Part shown: one piece after another, positions 35,219 to 44,656 of the stretch | How positions within the stretch are numbered: position 1 is the stretch's first letter | Layout: each line of letters opens with the position of its first letter | NCBI GenBank assembly: GCA_903889565.1 | Contig: CAISYC010000013.1 | Location: forward strand, 62,001 to 126,000 | From: an uncultured beta proteobacterium | GTDB lineage: Bacteria; Pseudomonadota; Gammaproteobacteria; Burkholderiales; SG8-41 | DNA: 64,000 bases | Direction: 5' to 3' | Notes under the pieces: generated by a model | What the model saw: only the letters and a program-made list of their open reading frames with translations | Database searches by the model: none | Told to the model about the DNA's origin: nothing | Position numbers and translations under genes: made by a program

Positions 35219-36285
35219 GCTGTTTGTACCTCCCTGTGTCGGGGTGTGACGGGAATGTAACAGGATTGTTGCGCGGCCTGCGCGACTTGCAGCAGCTGCG
35301 CGGCGATGGATACGGCGATCGCGCCCGGCAGCTTGCTGTCGATGCCGTCGATGCCGATCGGCGAAACGAGACGGGCGACGCTTTCAGGCGGAATCTGTTC
35401 GCGGCCGAAGCGCAGGTTGAAGCAGGCGGCCTTGGTTTCGGAACCGATCAGGCCCGCCCAGGCAAAATCATCGCGCCGCAGTATCTCTCGGCAGATTGCA
35501 AAATCGAGATCGTGACTGTGCGTCATGACTATGAAGTAGGCGGCGGCCGGCGCTTCCCGTACCAGTGCAGCGGGGTCGGCGACCGTCAGCGCGTTGACGT
35601 GGGCGGGCAGGGCGCGCGGAAATTCCTCGCTGCGGCTGTCGATCCAGGTCACGTTAAAAGGCAGTTCGGCCAGCACGCTGACGAGCGCTTTGCCGACGTG
35701 TCCGGCGCCGAATAGCCACAGCGGCAAGCCCTCGGGATCGATGCGTTCGATCAGCGCCTCTTGCTGGTCGATATTGACCAGCGATACACGGGCGGCATCC
35801 GCAGGCGCGTGAAGCAATGCGTCGATCGCCGCAGCGACAATGGGGGCACCGGATCGGCCGTCCGCGCCTGGCGCATGCAATGTTCGCTGAATGCCGCCAT
35901 CGGCCTGCGGCCGCGTCAGCAGTACGGCCGGCGCGCCGGCACGCGCAACCGTCAGTGCTTCCTGCAGGAACCCGCATTGGTTCGCGTGAAATCGCTCGAA
36001 CCACAGATTGACCGCGCCGCCGCAACACTGGCCGAGCGTGGCGCCGAGCGCGAAGCGGTCGAGCCGCGATGGGCAGTCGGGTTGAGCGAGCATTTGCCGC
36101 GCGATTTCGGTGGCCTTGAGTTCGAGGTGACCGCCGCCGATGGTGCCGTCGATACGGCCTGTTCCGATCAGCATGCAGGCGCCGGGTTCACGCGGTGCCG
36201 AGCCGCGCACGGTAGCCACGGTGACGCGGATCACCGCGTCTTCTTCGCCGAGGCGTTGATGCAGCACGGGCAGCCACGCTTTCAT
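35215..36285 (-). CDS. xdhC: Xanthine dehydrogenase accessory protein XdhC
   Basis: Chaperone of 356 aa that sulfurates and inserts the molybdenum cofactor into XdhB. Family motifs: GSAPREPGACMLI, IGGGHLE, LGQCCGGAVNLWFE (Mo-cofactor-binding cysteines), Rossmann LFGAGHVGKAL and YFIVMTHSHDLDF. ATG 36285 overlaps the xdhB stop by 4 bp; an upstream open frame inside xdhB is not homologous. Standard position immediately after xdhAB. Confidence 0.93.
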   Translation of the reverse strand: MKAWLPVLHQRLGEEDAVIRVTVATVRGSAPREPGACMLIGTGRIDGTIGGGHLELKATEIARQMLAQPDCPSRLDRFALGATLGQCCGGAVNLWFERFHANQCGFLQEALTVARAGAPAVLLTRPQADGGIQRTLHAPGADGRSGAPIVAAAIDALLHAPADAARVSLVNIDQQEALIERIDPEGLPLWLFGAGHVGKALVSVLAELPFNVTWIDSRSEEFPRALPAHVNALTVADPAALVREAPAAAYFIVMTHSHDLDFAICREILRRDDFAWAGLIGSETKAACFNLRFGREQIPPESVARLVSPIGIDGIDSKLPGAIAVSIAAQLLQVAQAAQQSCYIPVTPRHREVQTA

Positions 36286-38603
36286 GCAAGATCCTTTGCT
36301 GCGCGGATCGCGCGCAACACCGCTTCCGGCGTCGCCGGCGCGTGCAGTGGCGAGCGCGTGCCTGGCGGCGCGCAATTCGCTACCGCATCGCGAATGGCGT
36401 GAAAAACCGCGATGCCGAGCATCAGCGGCGGTTCGCCCACCGCTTTGGAACGATAGATGGTGTCTTCGACGTTGGGGCTGCGTTCGAGCAGGTGCACGCG
36501 CGCGTCGAGCGGCCAGTCGCGCGCCGTCGGAATTTTGTAGGTCGACGGCGCATGGGTCTTGAGTTCGCCGCGCGCATTCCACCAGAGTTCCTCGCTGGTG
36601 AGCCAGCCGGCGCCCTGCAAAAAGCCGCCTTCGACCTGACCGATGTCGATCGCCGGATTGAGCGAGCGACCGACGTCGTGCAGGATGTCGACGCGCAGCA
36701 TGCGATATTCGCCGGTGAGCGTATCGACGGCGACTTCCGCGACTGCCGCACCATAGGCGAAGTAAAAAAACGGCCGGCCGGTCAGCGTCGCGCGGTCCCA
36801 GTGGATCTTCGGCGTGCGGTAATAGCCGGTCGACGACATCGAAATGCGTCCCGCGTGCGCGGCGACCGCCAGTTCAGCCAGCGCCAACGACTTGCCATTG
36901 CCCAGCTGAACCGAACCGCCGGCAAACTTGATATCCGCCGCCGGCACGCCGTATTTTTCGCTGGCGAAGTTGGTCAGGCGTTCCTTGATGGTGCGCGCCG
37001 CCGCCTGCGCGGCCTTGCCGTTGAGATCGCTGCCGGACGAGGCGGCGGTGGCGGAGGTGTTAGGTACCTTGCTGGTATCGGTGGCGCTGGTGCGCACCTG
37101 CGTCAGCGGCACGCCGAATTCTTCGGCGACCACCTGGGTCACCTTGGTGTAGAGGCCCTGGCCCATTTCGGTGCCGCCGTGATTGAGCAGGATGCTGCCG
37201 TCGGTATAAAGATGCACCAGCGCGCCGGCCTGATTGTAGTGCGTGGCATTGAACGAAATACCGAACTTGACCGGAGTGAGCGCAATGCCACGCTTGATCA
37301 GCGGGCTGGCGGCGTTGAAGGTGGCGATGCGCTGGCGCCGCGTGCGGTAATCGCTGCTGGCCTCCAGCTGGTCGGCAATGGCATGGATCACGTTGTCTTC
37401 GACCCGCATCTGATAGGGCGTGACGTTGCGATCTTCGATGCCGTAAAAATTCGCCCGTCGCACATCGAGCGGATCGCGTTGCAGCTTGCGCGCAATGTCG
37501 TCGATGACGGCTTCGATCGCCATCATGCCCTGCGGTCCGCCGAATCCGCGGAACGCGGTGTTTGATACCGTGTTGGTCTTGCAGCGGTGCGAGACGACCT
37601 CGATGTGTTCGAGAAAATACGCGTTGTCGATGTGACAGATCGCGCGATCGTTTACCGGGCCGGAGAGGTCGGCGGAATATCCGCAGCGCGAAGCCAGCAT
37701 CACGGCCAGCGCGGTGATGCGCCCGCTGTCGTCGTAGCCGACGTCGTAATCGGCGATGAAATCGTGGCGCTTGCCGGTCATCGTCATGTCGTCGTCGCGG
37801 TCGAGACGCAGCTTGATTGCGCGACCGGTCTTCGCCGCCAGAATCGCGGTGACGCAGGCAAACAGCGCGGGCTGGCTTTCCTTGCCGCCGAAGCCGCCGC
37901 CCATGCGCCGGCATTGCACCGTGACGTGGTGCGAATGTTTGCCCAATGCGTGTGCGACCAGATGCTGCACTTCGCTCGGATGCTGGGTCGAACTGTAGAC
38001 CAGCATGGCGCCGTCTTCCTGCGGCACTGCAGCGGCGATGTGGCCTTCGAGATAAAAGTGATCCTGTCCGCCGATGGTGATCGAGCCTTGCAGCCGGTGC
38101 GGACTGGAAGCCAGCACCGCCTGCGGATGACCGCGCACGAGCTTTTGGCTGGGGATGACGAAACTGTTTTTTTCCAGCGCGCTGCGAATATCGAGAATTG
38201 CCGGCAGTTCTTCGTATTCGATTTTGGCGCGCTTGACGGCGCGTCGCGCGGCGTCATGCGATGTTGCGGCCACGGCGAAAATCGACTGTCCTGCGTATTC
38301 GACCAGCGATTCGGCGAAAATCGGGTCGTCGGCGAGGATCGGCCCATAGTTGTTGTCGCCGGGCAGATCGCGCGCGGTGATGACGGCGACGACGCCCGGG
38401 GCAGCCGCCACCGCCGACAGATCGATCGACTTGATGCGGCCGTGGGCAACGCGGCTCATGCCGAGCGCGACGTGCAGCGCATCGGCCGGCAGCGGAATGT
38501 CATCGACGTAGTTGGCGCAGCCGCTGACGTGCAAATGCGCGCTTTCGTGCCGTTGGGTATGACCGGCGATAGTCGTTGGCGGCAGCTCAGCGATGGTATT
38601 CAT
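36282..38603 (-). CDS. xdhB: Xanthine dehydrogenase molybdopterin-binding subunit
   Basis: Large Mo-cofactor subunit of 773 aa oxidising hypoxanthine/xanthine to urate. Visible features: CGANYVDD-type N-terminus (SGCANYVDDIPLP), molybdopterin loops MGGGFGGKE, AFRGFGGPQG, GTEMGQGLYTK and the catalytic Glu724 in AVGEPPLML. ATG 38603 is 4 nt after the xdhA stop. Length and motif order match bacterial XdhB. Confidence 0.95.
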   Translation of the reverse strand: MNTIAELPPTTIAGHTQRHESAHLHVSGCANYVDDIPLPADALHVALGMSRVAHGRIKSIDLSAVAAAPGVVAVITARDLPGDNNYGPILADDPIFAESLVEYAGQSIFAVAATSHDAARRAVKRAKIEYEELPAILDIRSALEKNSFVIPSQKLVRGHPQAVLASSPHRLQGSITIGGQDHFYLEGHIAAAVPQEDGAMLVYSSTQHPSEVQHLVAHALGKHSHHVTVQCRRMGGGFGGKESQPALFACVTAILAAKTGRAIKLRLDRDDDMTMTGKRHDFIADYDVGYDDSGRITALAVMLASRCGYSADLSGPVNDRAICHIDNAYFLEHIEVVSHRCKTNTVSNTAFRGFGGPQGMMAIEAVIDDIARKLQRDPLDVRRANFYGIEDRNVTPYQMRVEDNVIHAIADQLEASSDYRTRRQRIATFNAASPLIKRGIALTPVKFGISFNATHYNQAGALVHLYTDGSILLNHGGTEMGQGLYTKVTQVVAEEFGVPLTQVRTSATDTSKVPNTSATAASSGSDLNGKAAQAAARTIKERLTNFASEKYGVPAADIKFAGGSVQLGNGKSLALAELAVAAHAGRISMSSTGYYRTPKIHWDRATLTGRPFFYFAYGAAVAEVAVDTLTGEYRMLRVDILHDVGRSLNPAIDIGQVEGGFLQGAGWLTSEELWWNARGELKTHAPSTYKIPTARDWPLDARVHLLERSPNVEDTIYRSKAVGEPPLMLGIAVFHAIRDAVANCAPPGTRSPLHAPATPEAVLRAIRAAKDLA

Positions 38604-38607
38604 GCGT

Positions 38608-40080
38608 TCAGTCCGCGGCGACCATTTCAATGCGGCTGGCGATGGCGGCGCCGCTGTGTTCGAGATAAAAACGCTGCAGCAGATTGGCCGCGACCTGCAG
38701 GCGGTAGGCGGCGCTGGCGCGCATGTCGCTCAAGGGCGTGTAGTCGGCGGCGATCTGTTGCATGGCCGCGGCGACGGTGGCCTCGTTCCACGGCTGTCCG
38801 ATCAACGCGGTTTCGGTGCGGGCGGCGCGTTGCGGAATCGCCGCCATGCCGCCGTAAGCGATGCGCGCTGCCGTTACCATGCCGTCACTGATGGTCAGCG
38901 CGTAGCCGCCGCACACCGCGGAGATGTCCTGATCGTAGCGCTTGGCGATTTTGTAACTGGCGACCGTGCATCCGGGCTGCGGCAGCGGGATGCGCACTGC
39001 GGTCAGAAATTCGCCCGCCGCAAGATCTTTTTTCTGATAGCCGAGATAGAGTTTTTCCAGCGGGAGTGTGCGCGTCCGGTCGCCGCAACGCAGTTCGACA
39101 CTGGCGCCCAGCGCGATTAAAACCGGCATCGAATCGCCGATCGGCGAGCCGTTGGCAAGATTCCCGCACAGCGTGCCCGCATTGCGGATCGGCGGCGAGG
39201 CAAAGCGGTTGCCGAGTTCGGCTAGCATCGGGTAATGCTTGACGATCGCGTCGTAAGCTTCGGTCAGACGTACTGCGGCGCCGATTTCCAGCATGCCGCC
39301 GGTCTCGCGTATCGTTTTCAGTTCGGCCACTTCGCCGAGGTAAATGATCGGCGGCAACTCGCGCATTTGCTTGGTCACCCACAGTCCGATGTCGGTGCTG
39401 CCGGCAAGCAGCAGCGAGCCGGGTGCCGCCGCGTAGGCAGAGGCCAGTTCAGCCAGCGTCTGCGGCGCAAGAAATCCCGCCGGCGTGCCGAGGGCAAGGC
39501 TGTCCTTGCGCTGTATCGATTGCAGGCGTTCGCGCCGCGCCGCGCTTTGCGCGTCGTCGCGGCTCCAGTGCGCGGGCGGCGGATAGTCGTTCATTTTGCA
39601 GCCGGCATCGACTATCGGCCGGTAGCCGGTGCAGCGGCAGAGGTTGCCGGCGAGCGCATCGATCACCTCGTCGCGCGTCGCCGCCGGCTGGTTCAGATAA
39701 AGCCCGAACAGCGACATGACGAAGCCGGGCGTGCAGAAGCCGCATTGCGATCCATGACAATCGACCATTGCCTGCTGCACCGGATGCAAGTCGCCCGCCG
39801 CCGCGCGCAGGCTTTCAACCGTGACCACTTCCTTGCCATCGAGGGTGGGCAGAAAGCGGATGCAGGAATTCACCGCCCGATAGGCAATGCTGCCGTTGGC
39901 CGGTTCGCCCACCACCACGGTACAGGCACCGCAGTCGCCTTCGGCGCAGCCTTCCTTTGTGCCGCTGCGGCCGAGCGACTCGCGCAGATACTGCAGCAGC
40001 GTGGTCGTCGGTGGGATATCGTTCACCTCGATGGTTTTGCCATCGAGGATGAAGCAGATCGCGTGCCCGGGGTTGCTCAT
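38608..40080 (-). CDS. xdhA: Xanthine dehydrogenase small subunit (2Fe-2S / FAD)
   Basis: Electron-transfer subunit of 490 aa. The plant-type ferredoxin cluster uses EGCAEGDCGACTVVVG, and the second cluster uses GFCTPGFV and CRCTGYRP. A linker is followed by the FAD domain with LLAGSTDIGLWVTK and GNLANGSPIGDSMP. First gene of a seven-gene minus-strand operon (xdhABC, ABC ATPase, puuD, guaD, NCS2 permease) served by the sigma-54 element at 40202. Confidence 0.95.
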   Translation of the reverse strand: MSNPGHAICFILDGKTIEVNDIPPTTTLLQYLRESLGRSGTKEGCAEGDCGACTVVVGEPANGSIAYRAVNSCIRFLPTLDGKEVVTVESLRAAAGDLHPVQQAMVDCHGSQCGFCTPGFVMSLFGLYLNQPAATRDEVIDALAGNLCRCTGYRPIVDAGCKMNDYPPPAHWSRDDAQSAARRERLQSIQRKDSLALGTPAGFLAPQTLAELASAYAAAPGSLLLAGSTDIGLWVTKQMRELPPIIYLGEVAELKTIRETGGMLEIGAAVRLTEAYDAIVKHYPMLAELGNRFASPPIRNAGTLCGNLANGSPIGDSMPVLIALGASVELRCGDRTRTLPLEKLYLGYQKKDLAAGEFLTAVRIPLPQPGCTVASYKIAKRYDQDISAVCGGYALTISDGMVTAARIAYGGMAAIPQRAARTETALIGQPWNEATVAAAMQQIAADYTPLSDMRASAAYRLQVAANLLQRFYLEHSGAAIASRIEMVAAD

Positions 40081-40201
40081 TGCGGTGTGATAGTCTGAGA
40101 ATATGCGTGTCGCGGTGACGATAAAAGACGGAATTGATCAGTGCTGCATTTCGCAACCCGGATTTCGAGAGGCCCGGATGGCCAACCTTGGTGAGCCTGA
40201 C

Positions 40202-40216
40202 GCAATATGCGTGCCA
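40202..40216 (-). promoter_or_regulatory. Sigma-54 (-24/-12) promoter of the xdhA operon
   Basis: On the minus strand the site reads TGGCACGCATATTGC, an exact match to TGGCACG-N4-TTGC with GG and GC 10 nt apart. Predicted start is near 40190, leaving a leader of about 110 nt before xdhA. An activator of the NtrC class would be required; no enhancer site was identified in the adjacent gntR coding region by eye. Confidence 0.8.
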
Positions 40217-40260
40217 CCGATATACGGAACAATTGGCAGTCTGCAAAATTATGGGGTTTG

Positions 40261-41040
40261 ATGGCAATGGCGGCAGTTAAAAAGCGGCAGCCCGGCGGCG
40301 GGCGCGCTGCGCCGGTGCGGCTGCTTGCCGGCATTCGCGGGCAGGGCAGCAACCGCGGGGCAGGGCGCAAAAGCACCGGCGTCGATCAACGGATTTACGA
40401 CGCCGTTTACGGCGCGGTCATGCGTCATCGTCTGCCGCCGGGTACCAAACTGACCGAAGCCAGCCTGTGCGAACTGTTCAAGGTCAGCAGGACCATCGTA
40501 CGCAAGGCTTTGCTGCGTTTATCGCACGAATATATTGTCGAACTGCGCCACAACCGCGGCGCCGTGGTGGCGTCGCCGTCGCCGCAGGATACGCGGGAGA
40601 TTTTCGCAGCGCGGCGGGCAATTGAGGCTGCAATCGTGCCGCTGGTCGCGGCGCGTGCCGGCAAAGCCGATTTTGCGCGCCTCCGGCAGCATGTGCGCGA
40701 CGAACATGCCGCTTTCCAGAAAGGCGACCGCTCGACCTGGATACGGCTGACCGGGGAATTTCATCTCGCGCTGGCGGAGGTCGGCGGCAACGCGGTGCTG
40801 CGCCGCTACCTCGCCGAACTGGTGTCGCGCTGCTCGTTGATCATCGCGCTCTATGATCCGCCGCAGCGCGCGTTCTGCGACAACCACGAACACGACGGAC
40901 TGCTCGACGCCATGGCGGGCGGCAATGTGGTGCAGGCGCAGCGCTTGATGGACGAACACCTGCGGCTGATCGAGGATGGTCTGCGGCTTGCCGAGCGCGC
41001 GCAGGATATCGATTTGGCCGAGATTCTCGCCGACGCCTGA
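40261..41040 (+). CDS. GntR family transcriptional regulator (FCD type)
   Basis: Regulator of 259 aa. A basic, Gly-rich N-terminal extension (residues 5-38) precedes a winged helix with YDAVYGAVMRHRLPPGTKLTEASLCELFKVSRTIVRKALLRL (shown in part by position 42-84), then an FCD ligand domain containing RRAIEAAIV and EFHLALAEVGGN and NHEHDGLLDA metal-type histidines. ATG 40261 was chosen because the longer frame starting at 40207 would overlap the sigma-54 promoter of xdhA. Divergent from xdhA and upstream of the porin/importer operon, it is the obvious candidate to bind the TGTATAC palindromes in this island. Confidence 0.88.
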   Translation: MAMAAVKKRQPGGGRAAPVRLLAGIRGQGSNRGAGRKSTGVDQRIYDAVYGAVMRHRLPPGTKLTEASLCELFKVSRTIVRKALLRLSHEYIVELRHNRGAVVASPSPQDTREIFAARRAIEAAIVPLVAARAGKADFARLRQHVRDEHAAFQKGDRSTWIRLTGEFHLALAEVGGNAVLRRYLAELVSRCSLIIALYDPPQRAFCDNHEHDGLLDAMAGGNVVQAQRLMDEHLRLIEDGLRLAERAQDIDLAEILADA

Positions 41041-41141
41041 GTCATCGGCCCGCAACGGCAAGGGGGGCGAGAGGATTCTTGCGCCGCTCTGAATCGAGCC
41101 CCAGGGCCGGCGTGGAGACTGATCTGCCGTTGGCCACTGAA

Positions 41142-41153
41142 ACTGTATACACT
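41142..41153. promoter_or_regulatory. GntR-type operator palindrome (gntR/porin gap)
   Basis: ACTGTATACACT contains the TGTATACA core and matches the ATTGTATACAAT consensus at 10 of 12 positions. It lies 102 nt after the gntR stop and about 290 nt upstream of the predicted porin transcription start. Confidence 0.45.
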
Positions 41154-41225
41154 TTTATCGATTTTTGTACCCGTTTTGGTGGGCCACTAAGGGTGCCCGC
41201 TTTCCCTCGGTAGATCCGATGCGCG

Positions 41226-41242
41226 TGCACCAGAATGGTTCA
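41226..41242. promoter_or_regulatory. NtrC-type enhancer site
   Basis: TGCACCAGAATGGTTCA matches TGCACC-N5-GGTGCA at 11 of 12 defined positions. It is about 180 nt upstream of the sigma-54 -24 element, the usual enhancer distance. It implies nitrogen-limitation control of the porin and purine importer. Confidence 0.7.
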
Positions 41243-41406
41243 CCGGCCGACACGCCCTGCGTCATTTTGATGCTGGTATGCAAGCAGAGACTCAATTTGC
41301 GCCGGACGCCATCGGCGGCGGTCGGCCGCAATCGACGATCGACGGTGTGAACTCTGCGGGTAATCAGTTGTTCACTGCCCCCCCAAATCTGTATCCAATT
41401 CCTTTC

Positions 41407-41423
41407 TTGGCATGTCGTTTGCT
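41407..41423 (+). promoter_or_regulatory. Sigma-54 promoter of the porin/importer operon
   Basis: TTGGCATGTCGTTTGCT fits YTGGCAYG-N4-TTGCW with exactly 10 nt between GG (41409) and GC (41421). The predicted start near 41434 leaves a leader of about 67 nt before the porin ATG. Confidence 0.75.
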
Positions 41424-41500
41424 TTACGTGGACGTAACCGGATTGCGCCATAACGATTATTGCGATCCGAGAACGATTTTTTTATAAAGGAGAAACACAG

Positions 41501-42367
41501 ATGGCCAAGAAAAGCATGCCTGCAAAAGCACTCCGGCTTGGGGCAGCCGCATTGACGGTTGGTTCGATGATGATCGCCGCCGCACCGGCCGGCGCGGAAG
41601 AATGGAGCGATACCTCGATTGGCTGGCGCTACGGCACCCAGTTCCACGAGCCGTTCAACAACAACAACATCACCAAGAATATCCTCGACCTGCAGCATGC
41701 TGGCGGTTACAAATACGGCAAGCAGTTTTTCAACGTCGATTTCCTGATGTCGAACAGCAAGGATCCGGCCTCGGGTAACGCCAATGCGGGCGCGCAGGAG
41801 GTTTATGCCGTCTACCGCAATACCGTTTCCATGAGCAAAATTACCGGCGGCACCTATAAACTTGGCCCGATCCGCGACATCGGCGGCACCTTTGGTTTCG
41901 ATATCAACACGAAGAACGACGGGTACGGTTCGAGGAAGCGCATGGAAGTAGCCGGTCCGACCCTGATGTTCGATGTGCCCGGTTTTCTCGATACCAGCAT
42001 CCTGGTGCTTAACGAGAGCAATGCCCCGAACGGCATCCAGGGACGTTACACTTACCAGACGCATTACATGCTCGACGTGGCTTGGGGTATCGCGCTCGGC
42101 GATTCGCCGTTTAATTTCCAGGGCTATTTCGACTACATCGGTGCGAAAGGCCTGAACGAGTTCGGCGGTGCGACCAAACCGGAAATCCATACCGATTTCG
42201 CGGTGATGATGGATGTCGGCCGTGTCATGGGCGGACCCAAGGGCACGTTCAAGGTCGGTCTGGAATATGAATACTGGAAGAACAAGTTCGGTAACGATGC
42301 TTCAGTTCCCGGCGACAGCGGTGCCCTGGCCAAAACCCCGATGATCCGGGCCGAGTACCACTTCTAG
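41501..42367 (+). CDS. Tsx-like outer-membrane channel protein
   Basis: Outer-membrane beta-barrel of 288 aa. A signal peptide ends at AAAPAGA, followed by alternating amphipathic strands such as SIGWRYGTQF and QEVYAVYRNTVSM, and the sequence finishes with AEYHF, the terminal aromatic residue used in barrel assembly. The pattern resembles nucleoside-specific Tsx-type channels; the position ahead of a purine importer supports entry of nucleosides or purine bases. AAAGGAGA sits 8 nt upstream. Assignment to Tsx rather than a generic small porin is moderately sure. Confidence 0.75.
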   Translation: MAKKSMPAKALRLGAAALTVGSMMIAAAPAGAEEWSDTSIGWRYGTQFHEPFNNNNITKNILDLQHAGGYKYGKQFFNVDFLMSNSKDPASGNANAGAQEVYAVYRNTVSMSKITGGTYKLGPIRDIGGTFGFDINTKNDGYGSRKRMEVAGPTLMFDVPGFLDTSILVLNESNAPNGIQGRYTYQTHYMLDVAWGIALGDSPFNFQGYFDYIGAKGLNEFGGATKPEIHTDFAVMMDVGRVMGGPKGTFKVGLEYEYWKNKFGNDASVPGDSGALAKTPMIRAEYHF

Positions 42368-42529
42368 AGCAACGCAGCAGCAGAGGATAGTGCTCATGCG
42401 GTCTTCGTCGCGCGCAGGTCAAACCCTTCGCAACCAGCGCGTGACGGAGCCCGGTCCTCTTGAGTTGCCGGCGTTGGCTTGCTTTCGCCGGGATGGTAGG
42501 AAAGAACAACGGAAAAGGATTGCCGCAGG

Positions 42530-43672
42530 ATGATCAGGTTCCGTCTCGTACCGCGCGTCGCACCGTCGCAAAAGATGCTGGTCTATGCGCCGCTGCTGGC
42601 GGTGGTGCTGACGCTGGTGGTGGGGCTGACGATCTTCGCCGCGCTGGGCCAGAATCCGCTGCACGCATTCCGCGCTTTTTTTCTCGATCCGGTCAGCAAC
42701 GCCAACGGCATCAGCGAACTGCTGATGAAGGCGTCACCGCTGTGCCTGATCGCGCTGGGTCTCGCGATCGGTTATCGCGCCAATATCTGGAACATCGGCG
42801 CCGAGGGTCAGATGTATCTCGGCGGGATTTTTGCCTCCGGTCTGGCCATTCATTACAACGATGCGGGCGGGCCCTGGCTGTTGCCGACGATGATGCTGGC
42901 GGGCGCAGTCGGCGGTGCGCTGTGGGCATCGATCACGGCGCTGTGCCGCGCGCAATTTCACGCCAATGAAATTCTGGTCAGCCTGATGCTGACCTATGTA
43001 GCCGACCTGCTGGTCAAGTTTCTGGTCTACGGGCCGTGGCAGGATCCGATGGCCAATAATTTTCCGATTTCAATTTCGTTCGGCGACGATGCCCTGTTCG
43101 CACCACTGGCTTCGTACGGCTGGGCATTGTGGGAAGGCACGCGCATCAACACCTCGGTGTTCATCACCCTGATCGCAATTCCGCTGGCCTGGTTTTTCAT
43201 GGATCGCTCGTTTGCCGGCTTTCAGCTCTCGGTGGCGGGGGTCGCCCCCGGCGCCGCGCGTTACGCCGGTTATCGCGAAAAGCGCATGGTCTGGCTGGCG
43301 CTCATCATCAGCGGCGTGGCGGCGGGTCTTGCCGGCGTCACCGAAGTGGCGGGGCCGCTCGGCCAGTTGAACGATCGCTGGACGCCGGGTTACGGCTTTA
43401 CCGCCATCATTGTGGCGACACTGGGCCGCTTGCACGCGGTGGGCATCGTCATCGCGTCATTGTTGATGGCTTTGTTGTATCTCGGCGGCGAAGCGGTGCA
43501 GGTCACCATGCAATTGCCCAAAGCGGTTAGTCAGGTGTTCCAGGGCCTGCTGCTGCTGTTCCTGCTCGGCTGTGACGTGCTGGTCAATTATCGCGTCATC
43601 ATGATTCGTCCGCTCGGCGTTGCGCCGGCGCCGACGCCGCCGGCGCCTGCTCCCGCGGCAGTCTCGACATGA
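42530..43672 (+). CDS. ABC transporter permease (BMP-type importer, subunit 1)
   Basis: Permease of 380 aa with about nine to ten membrane segments. Signatures of the branched BPD_transp_2 family include LIALGLAIGYRANIWNIGAEGQMYLGG, FHANEILVSLMLTYVA and GYGFTAIIVATLGR. A Pro/Ala-rich tail (residues 365-378) is unusual. Its stop overlaps the second permease by 4 bp. Works with the 43669 permease, the 44657 receptor and the ATPase at 33662. Confidence 0.93.
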   Translation: MIRFRLVPRVAPSQKMLVYAPLLAVVLTLVVGLTIFAALGQNPLHAFRAFFLDPVSNANGISELLMKASPLCLIALGLAIGYRANIWNIGAEGQMYLGGIFASGLAIHYNDAGGPWLLPTMMLAGAVGGALWASITALCRAQFHANEILVSLMLTYVADLLVKFLVYGPWQDPMANNFPISISFGDDALFAPLASYGWALWEGTRINTSVFITLIAIPLAWFFMDRSFAGFQLSVAGVAPGAARYAGYREKRMVWLALIISGVAAGLAGVTEVAGPLGQLNDRWTPGYGFTAIIVATLGRLHAVGIVIASLLMALLYLGGEAVQVTMQLPKAVSQVFQGLLLLFLLGCDVLVNYRVIMIRPLGVAPAPTPPAPAPAAVST

Positions 43673-44595
43673 TCGAATCGCTGACACCGCTGCTGGCGAG
43701 CGCGCTGGGCGCGGCCATTCCGCTGGTGCTGGCGGGCCTTGGCGAACTGATTGCCGAGCGCGCCGGCGTGCTGAATCTCGGGCTCGAAGGCATGATGCTT
43801 CTCGGTGCGCTGGCGAGTTTCATGACGGTTGCCAACGGCGGCGGCCTGTTCGAGGCAGTCACGCTCGGCATGGCGGCCGGTTTGCTGGCCTCGCTGGTGT
43901 TCGGTTTCGTGACGATTACGCTTCAGGCGAATCAGGTCGCAGCCGGTTTGTCGTTGACCATACTGGGCTCGGGGCTGTCGGCATTTCTCGGCCGCTCCTA
44001 TGTGGGCATCGGTGCGCCGAGCAGCTTCGCGCCGTTGCCGATCCCGCTGTTGAAGGATATTCCGCTGCTGGGGCCGTCGCTGTTTTCTTTCGATCTGCTC
44101 GGTTACACCGCGTTGATTGCACTAGTCGCGGTGACCTGGTTTCTCAGCCGGTCACGCGCCGGCCTCACCCTCAAGGCGGTGGGCGAATCCCCGGTGGTGG
44201 CGCGATCGCTTGGCTTGCCGGTGACCCGTGTGCGCTACATGGCTGTCGCCTTCGGCGGTTTGATGTCGGGACTTGCCGGCGCTTATTACTCGGTGGCGCA
44301 GTTCAAGATGTGGCAGGAAGGGCTGACCTCCGGCAACGGCTGGATCGCGCTCGCGCTGGTGGTATTCGCGACCTGGCGGCCGCTACGTGTTGCGGTCGGC
44401 GCGCTGCTGTTCGGTAGCGTCACCGCGTTGGGTCTCTATTTTCAGGCCATCGGCATGCATGTGTCGACCTTCGCGCTGGCGAGCCTGCCTTACATCGCAA
44501 CGGTGATCGTGCTGGTGATTATTTCTTCGGATCAGGAAACCGTGCGCCGCCACGCGCCGGCGTGGCTGGGCAAACCGTTCTACGACGATAGTTGA
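43669..44595 (+). CDS. ABC transporter permease (BMP-type importer, subunit 2)
   Basis: Second permease of 308 aa. Typical stretches are LASALGAAIPLVLAGLGELIAERAGVLNLGLEGMMLLGA (start only), LTLKAVGESPVVARSLGLPVTRVRYMAV (start only) and TSGNGWIALALVVFATWRP. Same family as the nucleoside permeases NupC/NupQ of Gram-positives. Translationally coupled to subunit 1 through ATGA and 61 nt upstream of the receptor gene. Confidence 0.93.
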   Translation: MIESLTPLLASALGAAIPLVLAGLGELIAERAGVLNLGLEGMMLLGALASFMTVANGGGLFEAVTLGMAAGLLASLVFGFVTITLQANQVAAGLSLTILGSGLSAFLGRSYVGIGAPSSFAPLPIPLLKDIPLLGPSLFSFDLLGYTALIALVAVTWFLSRSRAGLTLKAVGESPVVARSLGLPVTRVRYMAVAFGGLMSGLAGAYYSVAQFKMWQEGLTSGNGWIALALVVFATWRPLRVAVGALLFGSVTALGLYFQAIGMHVSTFALASLPYIATVIVLVIISSDQETVRRHAPAWLGKPFYDDS

Positions 44596-44656
44596 TTCGC
44601 GTCGTCGCTTCGCAGTTTTTTGCATCGTTTATCACGTACCAACAAGGAGAGTTGAA

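Larger units (their letters stand above)
41041..41500. other. Control region upstream of Tsx-like porin
   Basis: This 460-nt gap holds no gene. In order it contains a GntR-type palindrome (41142), an NtrC-type site (41226), a sigma-54 promoter (41407) and the ribosome-binding site AAAGGAGA before the porin ATG. A weaker NtrC-like inverted pair, GGCCAC and GGTGCC, lies near 41182-41197. Confidence 0.65.
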
